Assembly (NCBI GenBank): GCA_030549335.1
Contig: JAUKPH010000028.1
Span: 1,240,001 to 1,304,000, forward strand
Source of the DNA: Pontederia crassipes
Taxonomy: Eukaryota; Streptophyta; Magnoliopsida; Commelinales; Pontederiaceae
Length of the DNA: 64,000 nucleotides
Direction of reading: 5' to 3'
The notes under the pieces were generated by a model. It saw only the letters and a program-made list of their open reading frames with translations, had not been told where the DNA came from and did not search any database. Numbering within the stretch: the stretch's first letter is position 1; every line of letters starts with the position of its first letter. Positions 37,371-50,150 of the stretch are shown piece after piece. The translations under genes and the position numbers were made by a program.

Positions 37371-38317
37371 GAATATTGGAGGCTAATTGTCTCAGGGACA
37401 TAAATAGTCGCATATTCTCAATGCATAAAATCATTGACAAACATGAAAACACGCACTTTAATACCAAAAAAAATATCAAATTAAATTATGAGGTTAAACT
37501 TTAAAGAAACTAATAAGCTAAAAATACGGTACACGATTTTTATACGCAATGTGGATATTGTAAAAAATATATCACACATACACATTTGTACATTTTATCC
37601 GTTTTAGAACCAAGAGTCATTATAAGCTATCATTAATATTTTGGTTGCCAAGTGCGAACCTTCAAATTTGAATTTCTCCCCGTTAACACTGAAATATATT
37701 CTTTTACGTAATTAGTTTTATGGATTTCATCATCAAATAATAATTAAAATAAAAAATACTTAATATTATATTTACAAAGCAAAAAGTCGTTACTTTTTTT
37801 TTTAGTAAAATCCAATTTAATTCTTATAATTACTTGTTTGTTGGTCCGAAGTAATCACGTGAATCGAATGGGAAAAAAACATTTAAGAATTAAAGACAAA
37901 TAATTTGTAAAAATAAAAAAGGACTTAAATACCTACTCCCAAAGAAAAGTGAATTTTATTTTTAAAAAAACATGGTGAAAACAAATGTCAATTTGTTTTG
38001 AAATCTTAATTTAATACGCAAATTTTTTTTAAAAAAATGGAGAGCTTTTGCATCAAAGCGGTTTCCACCTCCTCCCACTCCCTTGTGAAACTATCAAACA
38101 AAAGAGAGAGAACAGAGCTGCAGAAAAATAGGGATGCGAAGGGCCCATGGTTCCATGGCGGAGGCGTTCTCCCACTGAGGCTTCAAAGACTTGGAAGGGG
38201 CATGACGTCTTTGCTCCCACCGCAGCACAGGAGTGCACGCTGGACAATGGGAAGCGACGACAATGCGCAATGGGAGAAGAAGGTGCGCAGAGTTGGAGTT
38301 CGTAGCGCGCCACAGGG
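37371..38317. other. Intergenic; upstream region of the kinase gene
   Basis: AT-rich until about 38040, then GC-rich leader sequence. No separate gene is supported; GC-rich frames on both strands near 38050-38800 are shadows of kinase exon 1. Confidence 0.45.
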
Positions 38318-41300
38318 ATGAAGATATCTGTTGGAGAGGTCGGCTTCATGAAGAAGAACAAGAAAGACGCCGCCTTGGTTGCAGAAGGTTGCGGAGGAGG
38401 TGGTGGTGGTCCTGGTGGACGTGTCGAGACCGCAGAGCAGGAGAAGGGTGGAGAGAGGAACAATGGGGAGGAGGAAGGAGCAGGGAAGACGTTAGTGGTG
38501 GGCGTCAGGATGGACACCCAGAGCCGCGAGCTCCTCACTTGGGCCCTCGTCAACGTGGCCGCCACCGGCGACCGGGTCGTCGCCCTCCACGTCCTCACGT
38601 CATCTGGATCGCCGGCCGCCGTCCTCGCTCTCTCCAAGGAGTTCGACAACATGCTCGCGGCCTACGAGGGCTTCTGCAACCTCAAGCAGGTAAGTTGCGT
38701 TGCATTAAAATCGTCGACCTTTCGTCCGCTCCGACGAGGGAAACTATGAAAAGTTCGCCGCCTTGCATCAGAATTGGGTTTGTTTTTGCCCAAAATGTAA
38801 CATTTTAGTGACCCCCCTCTCGCGTTTCTTCTCCAATTCGTTCGCAGATTGACCTAAAGCTGAAACTTTGCAAAGGCTCCTCCATCCGCAAGGTTCTGGT
38901 TCTCGAGGCTAAGGCTTTCAGGGCGTCAAAACTCATTCTTGGTGTCGCAAAGAACAGCGGCACCGTGGGGTGAGTTATTGATCTTTACCATTCGTCCTTT
39001 TTAGTTCCTTGTTTCCCAATTATTTGATATTCTTTGACGCTATGCATTGTCTTAGACCCTCTTGGATCTCCATTGCTAAACACTGCGCCAAGAAGTTACC
39101 AAGTAATTGTTCAGTGCTCGCATTGAGCGATGGAAAGATTGCTTTCCAGAGAGAAGCCACAGGTGATTTTGTGGCTGGGAGCCTTAATTTAGTGTTCATA
39201 TTTCCTTTCCTTTATGTTTCATGCTGATACCAGAGAACCCAGAAGCTCGCAAGGGGTCAAGCAAGGATTCGGCTAAGAATGTTGTTCACAATTTGCAATC
39301 CTTTACCCACATGGTAGGCCAAGAAGGAAGGAGTGGTCAAGATTCCAGTCCTTCAATTGTGTCTAACAATGGATCAACTGATGGTGGAATTAGCATTGTT
39401 GAGTATGACTCATCCAAATCTGATGCATCGCCTAAGGATTGTGCAATGTATTCAACCCAAGATGGTCCTCCTTCGATGAATGAATTGATTGACAATGAGT
39501 CCGTGTCGTTGGTTTCTACAAGAGTATCCAAGTCTTCCTCAGTGAATTCTTCATCGAAAGTGAACAAAGAGTTACCGAAGACACCGTCCGGTAGGCTTTC
39601 CCTCAGAAACCTGGTCTCAACAAGCCAGAAAAATGTTTCATCAGAGAGTCTCAAGACATCTTCCTTTCACTGGTCAATGCGGCTTCCCCATCGACACTCA
39701 TCTGTGCATCCAGATCACAAGTCTGCTAAGTTGGACACGAATGAAATACTTAACAGCGATGGAGGGGACAAGACTAATGGAAGTTATTTACATTTACCTT
39801 CTTTTCATCTTAAAGATGCTAATGGGAAGCTCTTAGAGGAGCTGGAGTCTATTAAAGAGAACTATTCATCTATTTGCAGAATGTTCAGCTATGAAGAGCT
39901 CATGCATGCAACATCCAACTTCTCTCCTGGTTATTTTCTTAAACATATTACCTCTCTATTGCATTTCTTATTAATAAAACAACTGAAGAGAGAAACATAA
40001 GAAGATCCATGTTGTACTAGTGGCCTCCTCAAAAAAATATCTTTATCACATTGCACTGCAGGTAAATTAATTGGAAAGGGAGGCAGCAGCAGTGTCTACA
40101 AGGGATGTCTTTCAGATGGCAAGAAATTAGCGGCGAAAATCGTCAAGCCATCTGTTGATGCAGTTAAGGAATTTGTTTCAGAGATCAAGATTGTTACTTC
40201 TTTAAAGCATAAAAACATCATTTCCATACTTGGATTTTGCTTGGATACCAATAATTTGATATTGGTTTATGATTACATTTCAAGGGGTAGCTTAGAAGAA
40301 ATTCTTCATGGTATGTTTATGTTTCTTATCATCATACTGCATTCTACTTCTATTTGCTTCATTCTCTTTACTCGATTTACTCGTTAGCAGGTGAGAAAGT
40401 GCATAAATATCTTAGTTGGTCAGAAAGATATAAGGTTGCAGTTGGTGTTGCGGAGGCACTTGTTTATCTACATGGAGATGGTAGTAAGGAACCTATAATT
40501 CATAGGGATGTGAAATCCTCAAATATTCTCATCTCAGATGATTATGAGCCACAGGTCTTGCTCCTTCCAGACATTTTCATAAGTTGTATCTATCTTGCTA
40601 TTTTTGTTCATGCTTTTGTTATTGGCATACTTCAGTTGTCAGACTTTGGACTGGCAAAATGCGCATCTGCAGCAACATCAGAACTGGCTTCTGCTGGTGC
40701 TGCTGGGACTTTTGGGTTTGTGCATCTCATAATCTGAACTCCCTTTCTGATGGAGCAAAACTCATTTTTCGGCAAAATGATTGATCAGGCACCAAATCCC
40801 TTTTTTAACAGATATCTAGCTCCAGAGTTCTTTCAATATGGGAAGGTAAGTAAAAAAACTGATGTCTACGCTTTTGGTGTTGTTCTTCTTGAGCTCCTTT
40901 CAAGGAGGAAGCCAATTACCACTGATTGTCCCAAGGGCCAGGAGAGCCTTGTTATGTGGGTAAGTCCTTTATTTGCTTTCTTATTCCGATAAATAATGCG
41001 TTGCATCTAACAAAAAATCAGGCAGAGTTAAATATAATCATTGTAAAGTTCTTGCTACAGGATCTCTACCATCTCTACTTAGTGATTGGTTATGCATAGA
41101 TGTGACTTCTTTACTGGTAGTTTTCTTGCAATTATGTTCCAACATTTTTCTTTTTTGTTTTGGCATATTCATTTAGGCGAAGCCATTCTTATTGCGTGGA
41201 GAAGTTAAAGAGCTATTGGATCCAAAATTGAGAGATGAATATGATGGTGATCAAGTGGAAAGGATGAGCCTTGCTGCTTCCTTGTGTACAAGGGCCCTTC

Positions 41301-41823
41301 ATCAAGCTCGGCCCAAGATGAGTCATGTGAGATTGCATTAAAAGTTACCTTTGTGTTGAAAGGTTTATTTGTAGTAGGCCTTGACTTGTAAAATCATTGG
41401 GATCGGGTTGGTCTGTTCCTCGGCTCGAAAGTTTGCCAGGAATTTTACGGATGCTTCAATTTGGAGAAATTTTTTATAGAGTATCAAGCATACATGGCGA
41501 CAGCTGGAACATTTGAAAATTATTACAAGAGCTTACAAAAATTCCTTTTTCATGGGCAGGTTTTGAAGTTACTTGGGGGAGATGATGATGTTGTCAAATG
41601 GGCAAGGACAGAAGTTAGCGCCCCTGAAGTTATTGGGTTGGATGAAGAACTGCCGAACCTAAAGTCTAACATACAAGCTCACCTTAGTCTTGCTCTTCTT
41701 GATGTGGACGACGAAGGACTCTCAACTGGCAGCATCGACAATTCTGTTGATACAATGTCAGTGAGCTCTTCTGTGGAGGATTACCTGCAATGCAGATGGA
41801 GCCGTTCATCAAGCTTTGACTAG
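38318..41823 (+). CDS. Receptor-like cytoplasmic kinase with N-terminal USP domain (RLCK VI type)
   Basis: Ten exons: 38318-38689, 38848-38969, 39056-39162, 39234-39929, 40062-40310, 40391-40554, 40636-40715, 40812-40959, 41177-41326 and 41560-41823. Phases agree and give 783 residues. After a Gly-rich head, residues about 57-190 form a universal-stress-protein fold (TLVVGVRMDTQSRELLTWAL). A Ser-rich linker precedes the kinase domain: glycine loop GKGGSSSVYKG, Lys in KKLAAKIVKP, HRDVKSSNIL, DFGLA and APE are all present, so it should be active. There is no signal peptide or membrane helix. This matches plant RLCK VI kinases, some of which respond to ROP GTPases; the pathway here is inferred. 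An ATG at 38348 is an alternative start. Confidence 0.92.
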
Positions 41824-42967
41824 TTAACTTGTAAATGTTCAGCTTACTTGTATACTGTTTATATCTTTTAACCTTTTTTCCCCTCACTTTAATCAGTTTG
41901 TATTATGTGCTTCCTAGGGGAAGCACAGCGCCTATCGACTGCCAATCTTTCTCAGGTTCTCATCCTTTTTCAGCAATGATTCACTCCCTTGTTCGCACTC
42001 GAAAAAGGATCGAGGTACTAATAATAGGGAGTTGATTGTTTGCTGTAGTGTTGGAAAGCTTGTTCATCCCTCTTCAGCACTGTTAATCATTCTGATTACA
42101 TGAGTTCTTGTGATTGCACATTGTTGCTGCTTTCTCTGTTTTCAACTGTCAATTGTATAATTGTTCATTTTGGCATGTACTTGTTATCTGTGTTAACTTT
42201 TGTCCAGAATCACAATGTGAATGGATGAATCTGGTTCTCGCATCTAGCAGTTACAGATCATCCTCATCTTTTATCTGTATAACATGTTCCTGGACATGTA
42301 AATAAATGATAATCTTTGTGGATAAAGTTTGGTCGATCCTGTGGTAAATTAAACTCTTCTTACTCATAGAACCTTTGAATTTAAGTTGAGCTTGAGGCTT
42401 TGCTTTATTAAATCATAATACGAAATCTGAACAAGCGAATTCCTATATTGCACAAAAAAAAAAAAAATCAAATAACAAATAAAAAATAGGAAAAAGAAAA
42501 TTCATTATTTGAGTTTTTTTCTTTCTTCTGATATGCATTTCTTTTCAGTTTGTCCATATACCTAATGTAAGAAAAAGTAAAGATTAAAATTAAAGAACTA
42601 GATTCAATTTAAATTTAAAATTTTGAGTATGCTCATGTCTCCTGAATTGCATTTCTATCTCATGTATTCAAAATCTTATTAGTAAAATCATCAGCGAAAA
42701 AAAATCTTATTAGTAAAACGTTACATTGGGGTTAAAAAGGTAATGCTTCTTTTAAAAATAGAATCGATAAATAATATAATTACAGCGTAATAATAATATA
42801 AATTCGAATTAGTTAAATGACCGTTATCGACTTTTATACCGTATCGTTCTTCGACCGCGGTTCGTTACTACAACAAATCCGACAAATTCGATATGTGCCG
42901 TTACGCTTCACTGGTATATTCAAATTTTACGAAGTCGCGGTGGAGTCGACAGGAACAGTTGAAGAAA
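41824..42967. other. Kinase 3' region and upstream region of the next gene
   Basis: No gene recognised. The left part is T-rich and likely 3' UTR. The right part is AT-rich and becomes GC-rich close to the next start codon. Confidence 0.45.
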
Positions 42968-45900
42968 ATGGTGGAAACGGGGGCTGTGGAGCCGCCGGAG
43001 TGCCCGGTTTGCCTGCAGCCCTACGACGATCGCGAGGTCGTCCCGCGCGTTCTCGCCTGCGGCCATTCCGTCTGCGAGCAGTGCCTCCCCGCTCTACCCC
43101 CGCCAGGCCCCGCCCTTCCTGATGCCCTCCGCTGCCCCGCGTGCACCCAAGTCGTCCCCTTCCAGCGCTCCCGCGGACCCGCCACCCTCCCCAAGAACAT
43201 CGAACTCCTCCGCTTCCTACCCCCCTCATCCGTCTCCTCCGATTCGAATCCTACTCGCCATTCTAAGCCCAAACCATCTCCGCCCCCGGATGTCTTCCCC
43301 CTGCCCTCCACCGAGAGTCAGCTGTTTTCCGATTGGAAAGATTCCATCTTGCCATCCCGCGCTTTGCGCATCGTCTCAGCCTCATCAGAATCAGAGCTTT
43401 CTGTCGCCGCCCTGACTTATACTCTTGGTCGCCCCTGGTTTTTGCTCAAGGAGCAGCGGGTGAGTCTCCTACCTATAGCTGAGGTGTCTTGCTCTTCGGA
43501 GAAATATCAATGGTTTCAACCCAGTTACACCGTGCGACTTATTGGAGCGTTGACTAAACTGGATGAAGGGGCAAAGGACGAACTCAAATCTGTCTTAGAG
43601 GCCAGCTTGAAGGAAAGGCGTGGTCTTTGCAAGGTTTATGGACTATGGATGGATGAGGAGAGCGAAAGGCTGCAGCTTTACTTGGTTTGCGAAAGATTGG
43701 ATCGAAGCCTTTTGGATGTGTTGGAGGAGGATAAGAAGCCAAACTCCTCTGGAATTGTTGCTTGGGAAGTTTCTCGCTTTCTTATGACCGCTATGGAGAT
43801 GTGCGAGGCCGTTATGGCGCTGCATTCACAGGGCATGGTTTGTGGATGCTTGATGGCTTCTTGTTTTCGTTTTGATCGCCTTGGCCATTGTCTTCTTGAT
43901 TTGAATGAAGTATTGATGTCAGGGAGAAGAATTTGGGAGGATGTAAATGCTTTTGGTTCCAGAAAAGAAGGAAATCTGCAGGTTGACGAATCCATAACTC
44001 GATCAGTCAGTGTAAGCCCTGAAATCCTTTCTGTGTTGCAAGATAAGGATGTGGTTGAACACTGCGGAATTGAAGGTTCTCCAGGATACTGCTCAGACGT
44101 GTGGTCAATGAGTTGTATATTGTCATTGCTTCTTACCGGTGATGTGGCTCTGGCAATGGAACTGCTTGAAGAGTTATCTTGCATGCTTGATAAAGGGCCA
44201 TCTGAGAATATTTCTGAACCATATGAAATTTGGAAGGAGAGGGTGGCCACTAAGTTGGGAGTTTTGTTAACAGGCATTCAACTTGATTGTTTGCTTGATG
44301 TCCTTATGCGAGGTTTGAGTTATGACTCGCAAGATCGACCTCAACTGTCTGAGATTTGGGGTTGTATTAGGAGTCTTTTAATGAAAAGTTATACTGATGA
44401 TTTGTTTGATTTTGACTTCCTTGTACAAAAGAAAGTTTCACCATGTTTTTTACTCCTTGGACATTTATGTTATTCGCCTAAAAGAGCTCAAAGCATAATG
44501 GGGCAAGGGAAAAGAAACATGGTGGGGAGCAGTCAAAGTGATGATAGCTCTCATTTGCAGCAGGAGAAAGTTGTGGGAGATGATACCAAGGAGATGCATG
44601 ACGATGATTCTAAATCAATAACTCTTTGTGGTCACAATGATTGTATAACAGGCGTCGCTATTGGAGGTACACTTATCTTCATAATCTTGTTAATTATCTC
44701 TATTTTTTTCACAAGAATTTCTATTGGAGGTACACTCATTTTCAAATCAATACCTCTCTTTATATGAATAAAAAATATCTTTTTATAACAGGCTTTGTGG
44801 TCACAGTGATTGTATAACAGGCTTCTCCAACTATGAATCTATTTGTGATTATGAAGCTATCATTTTTCATCACCTAGATATGTTGATGAAAAATCATATC
44901 TGATCGACTTTTTTTTTTGTAGGGGGGTTTCTATTTAGCTCTTCATTTGACAAAAGAATCAATATATGGTCCCTGGAGGTACACTTTTGCAAATTCATTT
45001 CTATGCCTTTTTATAGTTCACTGAGCTTAGACGATTTTTATGACAGTTGAGTTGCATAGTTCATTCTTACACAGTTCATCATTCTTTTTAGTTCTGTTCT
45101 TTTGATATCTGTAATAACAAATGAATGATGTCCTGCATATTTGTGATCTGTTTGATGCTGATGCAGAATTTCTCTCATGTGCATACATTGGAAGGTCATG
45201 ACCACAGAGTGATGGCTATACAGTTCATAGATGATCCCAATCAGCCACTTTGTGTGAGTGGTGATAGTGGAAGTGGCATTTTTGTTTGGAGGGTTAGTAA
45301 ATCCATTGATCCAGAACCACTGAAGAAATGGTATGAACACAATGATTGGCGCTATAGTGGAATTCACTCATTAGCTGTTACAGGAACAGGATACTTGTAC
45401 ACTGGGAGTGGAGACAAATCCATAAAAGCTTGGTCCTTACAGGTAGAGATCTCAGCTCCGATGATTATTCCCTCTGTTTATTATTTGTTTCAGTTGACGA
45501 ATTTACACTATTGCTGCGTGGATGTTTATTTTATAACTCCTGTTTTTGCCATCAACTGGAAATATAGGTTTCTTGATGTTTTTTCTCTTGGCACAATGAC
45601 TGATTTGAATTTTTTTTTTTAAAATATGGCTGATTTGAAACTGACAAGTTTTATTTCTTTTGTCCTGTGATTTCCAGGACTACTCCCTTTTATGTACCAT
45701 GACGGGTCATAAGTCAACTGTATCATCTTTGGCTGCAGCTGATGGAATCCTATATAGTGGAAGCTGGGATGGAACCATTAGATTATGGTGGCTCCATGAT
45801 CACAGCCCCTTGGCAGTATTAGGTGATGATTCATCGGGAAATTATGTCCCTGTTTTACAACTTTCAGTTGTCAACAATCTCCTGGTTTCGTCATATGAGA

Positions 45901-47650
45901 ACGGTGTTTTAAAGGTTGGTTATACTCTGGTATTTGTTAAAGAATCAATTGAACAAAAGTTGCAAACTTACCCTAAAAAAACAAAGGTTGCAAACTCCTT
46001 GTGGTTTATGCTTTGGTAATTGTCCAAGTACAGCCACAGTAAATGCTGCTAATCACATGGAAATATATGAACTAATGTGGTACGCAGAATCCTATAACTT
46101 CATTTAGAATGATAAGATGCACCACTTAGTCATATTCTTGGTAATTTCACATATATCTTGTTTACTACACATAAATTACTTGATTAGTTGTCTTCAATAA
46201 AAAATCATTCCATTAGAATATTTATTGCCCTTTGTCTACTATTATTTAATAGCATTTAATGATTGAGTAAAAAGTCATATTGTTTTATCATTGCTGCTTT
46301 GATACCGAAAGAAACGGAGGATGGCGGGTTTTGCTTGAAAGCCTCTGGAGAATATTTTACTATTTCTTGTTTTTCATCTCAGTTCAATGCACATCGTCCT
46401 CAAAGAGCATGGAACCATCTCCTCAAAAAAAAAAAAAAAAAGAAAAGAGCATGGCAGGGCCCTAAACATTTGTTTATTATGACAAATCTTGCAATAGTAA
46501 GCAAGACAAAATTGCATGTATAACTATTTCTTTGTGCGTTCTCATCAATCTGTGTTTAAAACATTTTTTGTACCTTCTAATTATTGAAGGAATTTGTTAA
46601 GAACTAGCACAATCATATTTATACAGAAAACATTTAATTTGTTACTGGTTGTATGCTTCTTTGCGAGATTTCTTTGTCCATCTTGAATCTTGGGTATTAG
46701 GGGGTTCAGTACAGCAACTTTTTGTTCAAAACCACTGGTTGCATCTAATCATTATTTTTCATGTGTCTTATGTTTTTCTTGAGAATTATCTGAACTTTTT
46801 TTTTTCCTGAGAATGATGTATGAGTTGTATTTGTCTTGAAAATCATCTTGAGTTATGCACTTTCAGAAAAAAAAAAAAGAAAAACAGTTGTTGCCACTCA
46901 AAAAAGGAAAAGAAAAAAACTATGAGTTATGTTTACAGCAAATGAATGCTGAAGGGTTTCTGTTTGTTTGTTTCGTCAGATGTGGAAGAATGACGTGCTT
47001 GTGAGATCAGACCAAATTCAGAATGGTGCACTTTTTGCCCTTTGTATGCACAAAAATTGGCTATTTGCTGGAGGGTGGGAGAAATCAATCAGTATCAAGG
47101 TTGATTTTGAGTTCGCGTTTCTTTCTTATTATGGTTTATTTGTAACCCAGTTGTGAGTTTAAAATCATTGTTAATAAGCTATAACTAAAGTTGCCTTTTT
47201 CTGATTTTTATTTATTCACCATTTACAAGGATTGCTTATAAAATTGATATTTTTTTGTCATATACAGGAGTTCCCTGAAAATGGGTTGGAAGCAGATGTT
47301 AGAACGATTGCTTCAATCACATGTGATTCAATTGTAACCTGTTTGACATACTTCAATGGAAAGCTTGTTGTGGGTTTATCCAACAAGGAAATCAAGGTAC
47401 AAAACAATACTCGTGTTGCCTATATATCAAATTATCTGAGATCAATTAGTAATTTCATACTATCTTACAGATGATTTGTCAAGGTCTGTGTATTATTCAT
47501 CCTATTATGTGTTAAATGGTGTGGATGTAGATATTTAATTATCCCCATTCTTCTGGATTACCATGGTTTTGGTTGCATGCAGTTTTCATTATGCCATAAT
47601 GACATGGTTGATTTCCCTCTATTTTTCAGGTGTATTCATTTGGATCCTGA
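42968..47650 (+). CDS. RING / degenerate kinase / WD40 repeat protein (putative E3 ubiquitin ligase)
   Basis: Seven exons: 42968-44666, 44923-44978, 45167-45442, 45678-45914, 46980-47099, 47268-47396 and 47630-47650. They give 845 residues with consistent phases. Residues about 12-60 hold a C3HC4 RING (CPVCLQPYDD, LACGHSVCEQC, RCPAC). About 150-500 resembles a protein kinase fold, but HRD and DFG are absent (VCGCLMASCFRFDRLGHCLL), so it is a pseudokinase. About 555-845 is a WD40 propeller (FSSSFDKRINIWSL, YTGSGDKSIKAWSL, YSGSWDGTIRLWWL). The same layout is known to me from one uncharacterised plant protein (the At1g21651 type). The RING suggests E2 binding and the propeller substrate binding; both are inferred. 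MVETG at 42968 is preferred over an upstream in-frame ATG at 42893 because the RING follows closely. Confidence 0.88.
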
Positions 47651-48995
47651 CGAGGATTATTATTTACTACAAGAACACTAAAAGAAAATGTAAATAGTCA
47701 GCACTTCCCAAATAGTCTGCATATAACTTGAATTCAGATCTTACCTAGATAATTCTATCACCTGTATTCTCTTGCAATTTGTAAAGCAGTATGTGTTTTC
47801 TAATCAGTAATTTATTGACATTTATGTAAAGAATTCATAAATTTCCTGTAAAGAAGTCAAAAGTGTTGCTGGATTCATAGATTTCTTGGTTCTATTGATC
47901 GTTATGATCACATGTATCTATCAGTTGGATTATGGATAATTTGCCGGACCATGAGCCTTTTCTTTACATATGAAATATTAAATTTAGAATTATTGCTGAA
48001 GTCCTTTTACTCCACTGTTTTTTTTTTGTGTGTATTGTATCTATTTCAAAGGAAAGATAAATAAGAAGCAAGTGAATCGAATTTGAACTCCTGGTTGCCC
48101 ATGGACATTTTCATTTTTTTTTTAAAATTATAAGGTGGAAGCAGATGTAATTAAGCGATTAACCATTTGTGTCAATCTATATTTATTACTTATAAGTAAA
48201 TGCACAAATAACATTGTTTTGAAGAAAAATTATGTTTTACTCTTTTAATTTTTTTTCCCAACTGATCATAGATAAAACGTTGTCAATTTATATTTTCAAA
48301 CGTACATTTTTATTGCACAATCAAAATTTCAAAAATATATTATTTTGAAGAAATTATTTTTCTTAGAAATTTAGTTTATTTTTTTATTAATGCAAAAAAG
48401 TAAATATTGAAAATAAAGGGACTAACCTCTCGGCCAAATGACAGTGTGCGTTACTATACTACACCTTGTTTCCCCATAAATCTAATTTAATTGAAGCAAG
48501 TGTTTATATTAAAAGCTGATTTCCTTATTCTATATGTTTGACCAATTTAAAAATTCTATCAATAAAATAATATCTACAATTTGTACGCAAGTTTTTAAGT
48601 AATGGTATTCCGAAAAGAACAATTTATATATATCATTACTAAATAACCTAATTTCTGACAAGATATTAGGGATCGAAAATATAGTTTTTTTTCAGAAATA
48701 AAAATATTTCCCCACCGAAAAAATAAAAAACTTAAGCAAAATCATTTTAATTAATTAATTAATATTGAAATTTTTATACATAGAGTAAATTTTTTTTTTA
48801 AGTTTGATTGGCTAAAATAAAAGATGATGTCTCAAATTTAAAATTTCAAAAATATAAGAAGAAACGTTTAAATTTTTACATTACCATTTACTATGAAAAA
48901 AAGGGGTAAAAGACGTCCTATCATTTTCTCATTCTCGATTATTTCCCCTTTATATTTGAAGTCGTCGCTTGTTAATAATTTGTTTTCCTTTTACG
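47651..48995. other. Intergenic between the RING-WD40 gene and the IDH gene
   Basis: AT-rich, with the 3' UTR of the left gene at its start and the promoter of the right gene at its end. No gene or recognisable element. Confidence 0.45.
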
Positions 48996-50150
48996 ATGGC
49001 CCTCCGTCGTATCCTCCGGGCGAGCCCCGTCGCCGGAGCCTCCTCCAGGATTCTCCCCCTGGCCGCAGCTCGATCCCTCTCTGCCTCTGCCTCCGCCGCA
49101 ACTCCGAGCAATCCGTTCACCGCGACTCTCTTCCCCGGTGACGGTATCGGGCCCGAGATCGCCGAATCCGTCAAGCAGGTTCGTCTCGGAGGATCTTTCG
49201 CACCCTTCTCTCTCTCGTTTATTTTTTCTTTTGACTTGTTCCCCTTGTTTTCCTTGTCTGGATGCATTTAATATGTCTTTACATGTTTCTTCTAGTTACG
49301 TTATGTTGTCAGAAGCTATTGATCTCGTTTCTTCCTGGGTGTTATCGGATTGAGGAGATGTAAAAGAGTGGGACAATGGGAAATTGTTGGATCTTTCTGT
49401 AGCTTCGTAAGTTATTGGCGCGATTGGTGTATGTTCAGGATTCTCTTGAAGTCTCAGTTGGTTTGAAGAATTGCCTTGATTATATTCTGTGGAGACGTAT
49501 TTTCCTGTCGTTACGCATATCTTGTGTGGACTCTATCCTCCTTCAGATTATGCTATCTTATTTTTTATAGATTAAATAGTTATTGTAGAATTATCTATTA
49601 TTCATGATGGTTACAACTTGAGAAAACATGAACTAATCCTGGACAATGTCGAACTTCAGGTATTTAGTGCTGCTGAAGTGCCCATTCAATGGGAAGAACA
49701 TTACGTAGGTGATAAAGTTGATCCCAGAACGCAAAGCTTCTTGACATGGGAAAGCTTGGAATCTGTTAGAAGAAATGGCGTGGGCTTGAAGGGCCCAATG
49801 ACCACTCCAATTGGGAAGGGCTTTAGGTCCCTAAATCTTACTCTGAGGAAAGAACTTGGTTTGTATGCCAATGTGAGACCTTGCTACAACCTTCCTGGCT
49901 ATAAGACATGATATGATGGTGTAAATTTAGTCACTATCCGAGAAAACACAGAGGGAGAATACAGTGGCCTTGAACACCAGGTAACGGGACATTTAATGGT
50001 CATGCTAGAAACCTATTTTCATCTGTTTACAATGGTCAGAACCTGAAGTGTTCATGTATGCCCTCCCAGGTGGTAAGGGGAGTAGTAGAGTCTCTGAAAA
50101 TCATTACTCGCCAGGCTAGTTTAAGAGTTGCAGAGTACGCCTTTAACTAT
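48996..50150 (+). pseudogene. Mitochondrial NAD-isocitrate dehydrogenase subunit, 5' part, broken
   Basis: Exon 1 (48996-49178) encodes an Arg/Ala/Ser-rich mitochondrial presequence (MALRRILRASP) and the conserved LFPGDGIGPEIAESVK. Exon 2 (49660-49980) encodes WEEHYVGDKVDPRTQSFLTW, GLKGPMTTPIGKGFRSLNLT, ANVRPCYNLPGYK and VTIRENTEGEYSGLEHQ. Exon 3 begins at 50070 (VVRGVVESLKIITRQASLRV, then AEYAFNY) and is cut at 50150 by the LTR at 50151. NAD-IDH oxidises isocitrate in the TCA cycle. Two lesions show: an in-frame TGA in exon 2 (49909-49911, where relatives have Arg) and the insertion. Splice sites are intact. The remaining exons are not in the window. A TTG-started extension to 48969 is not used. 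Confidence 0.9.

Noticed and set aside
38053-38652. 199-codon minus-strand frame
   Set aside because: Antisense shadow of the GC-rich first kinase exon; Pro-rich low complexity.
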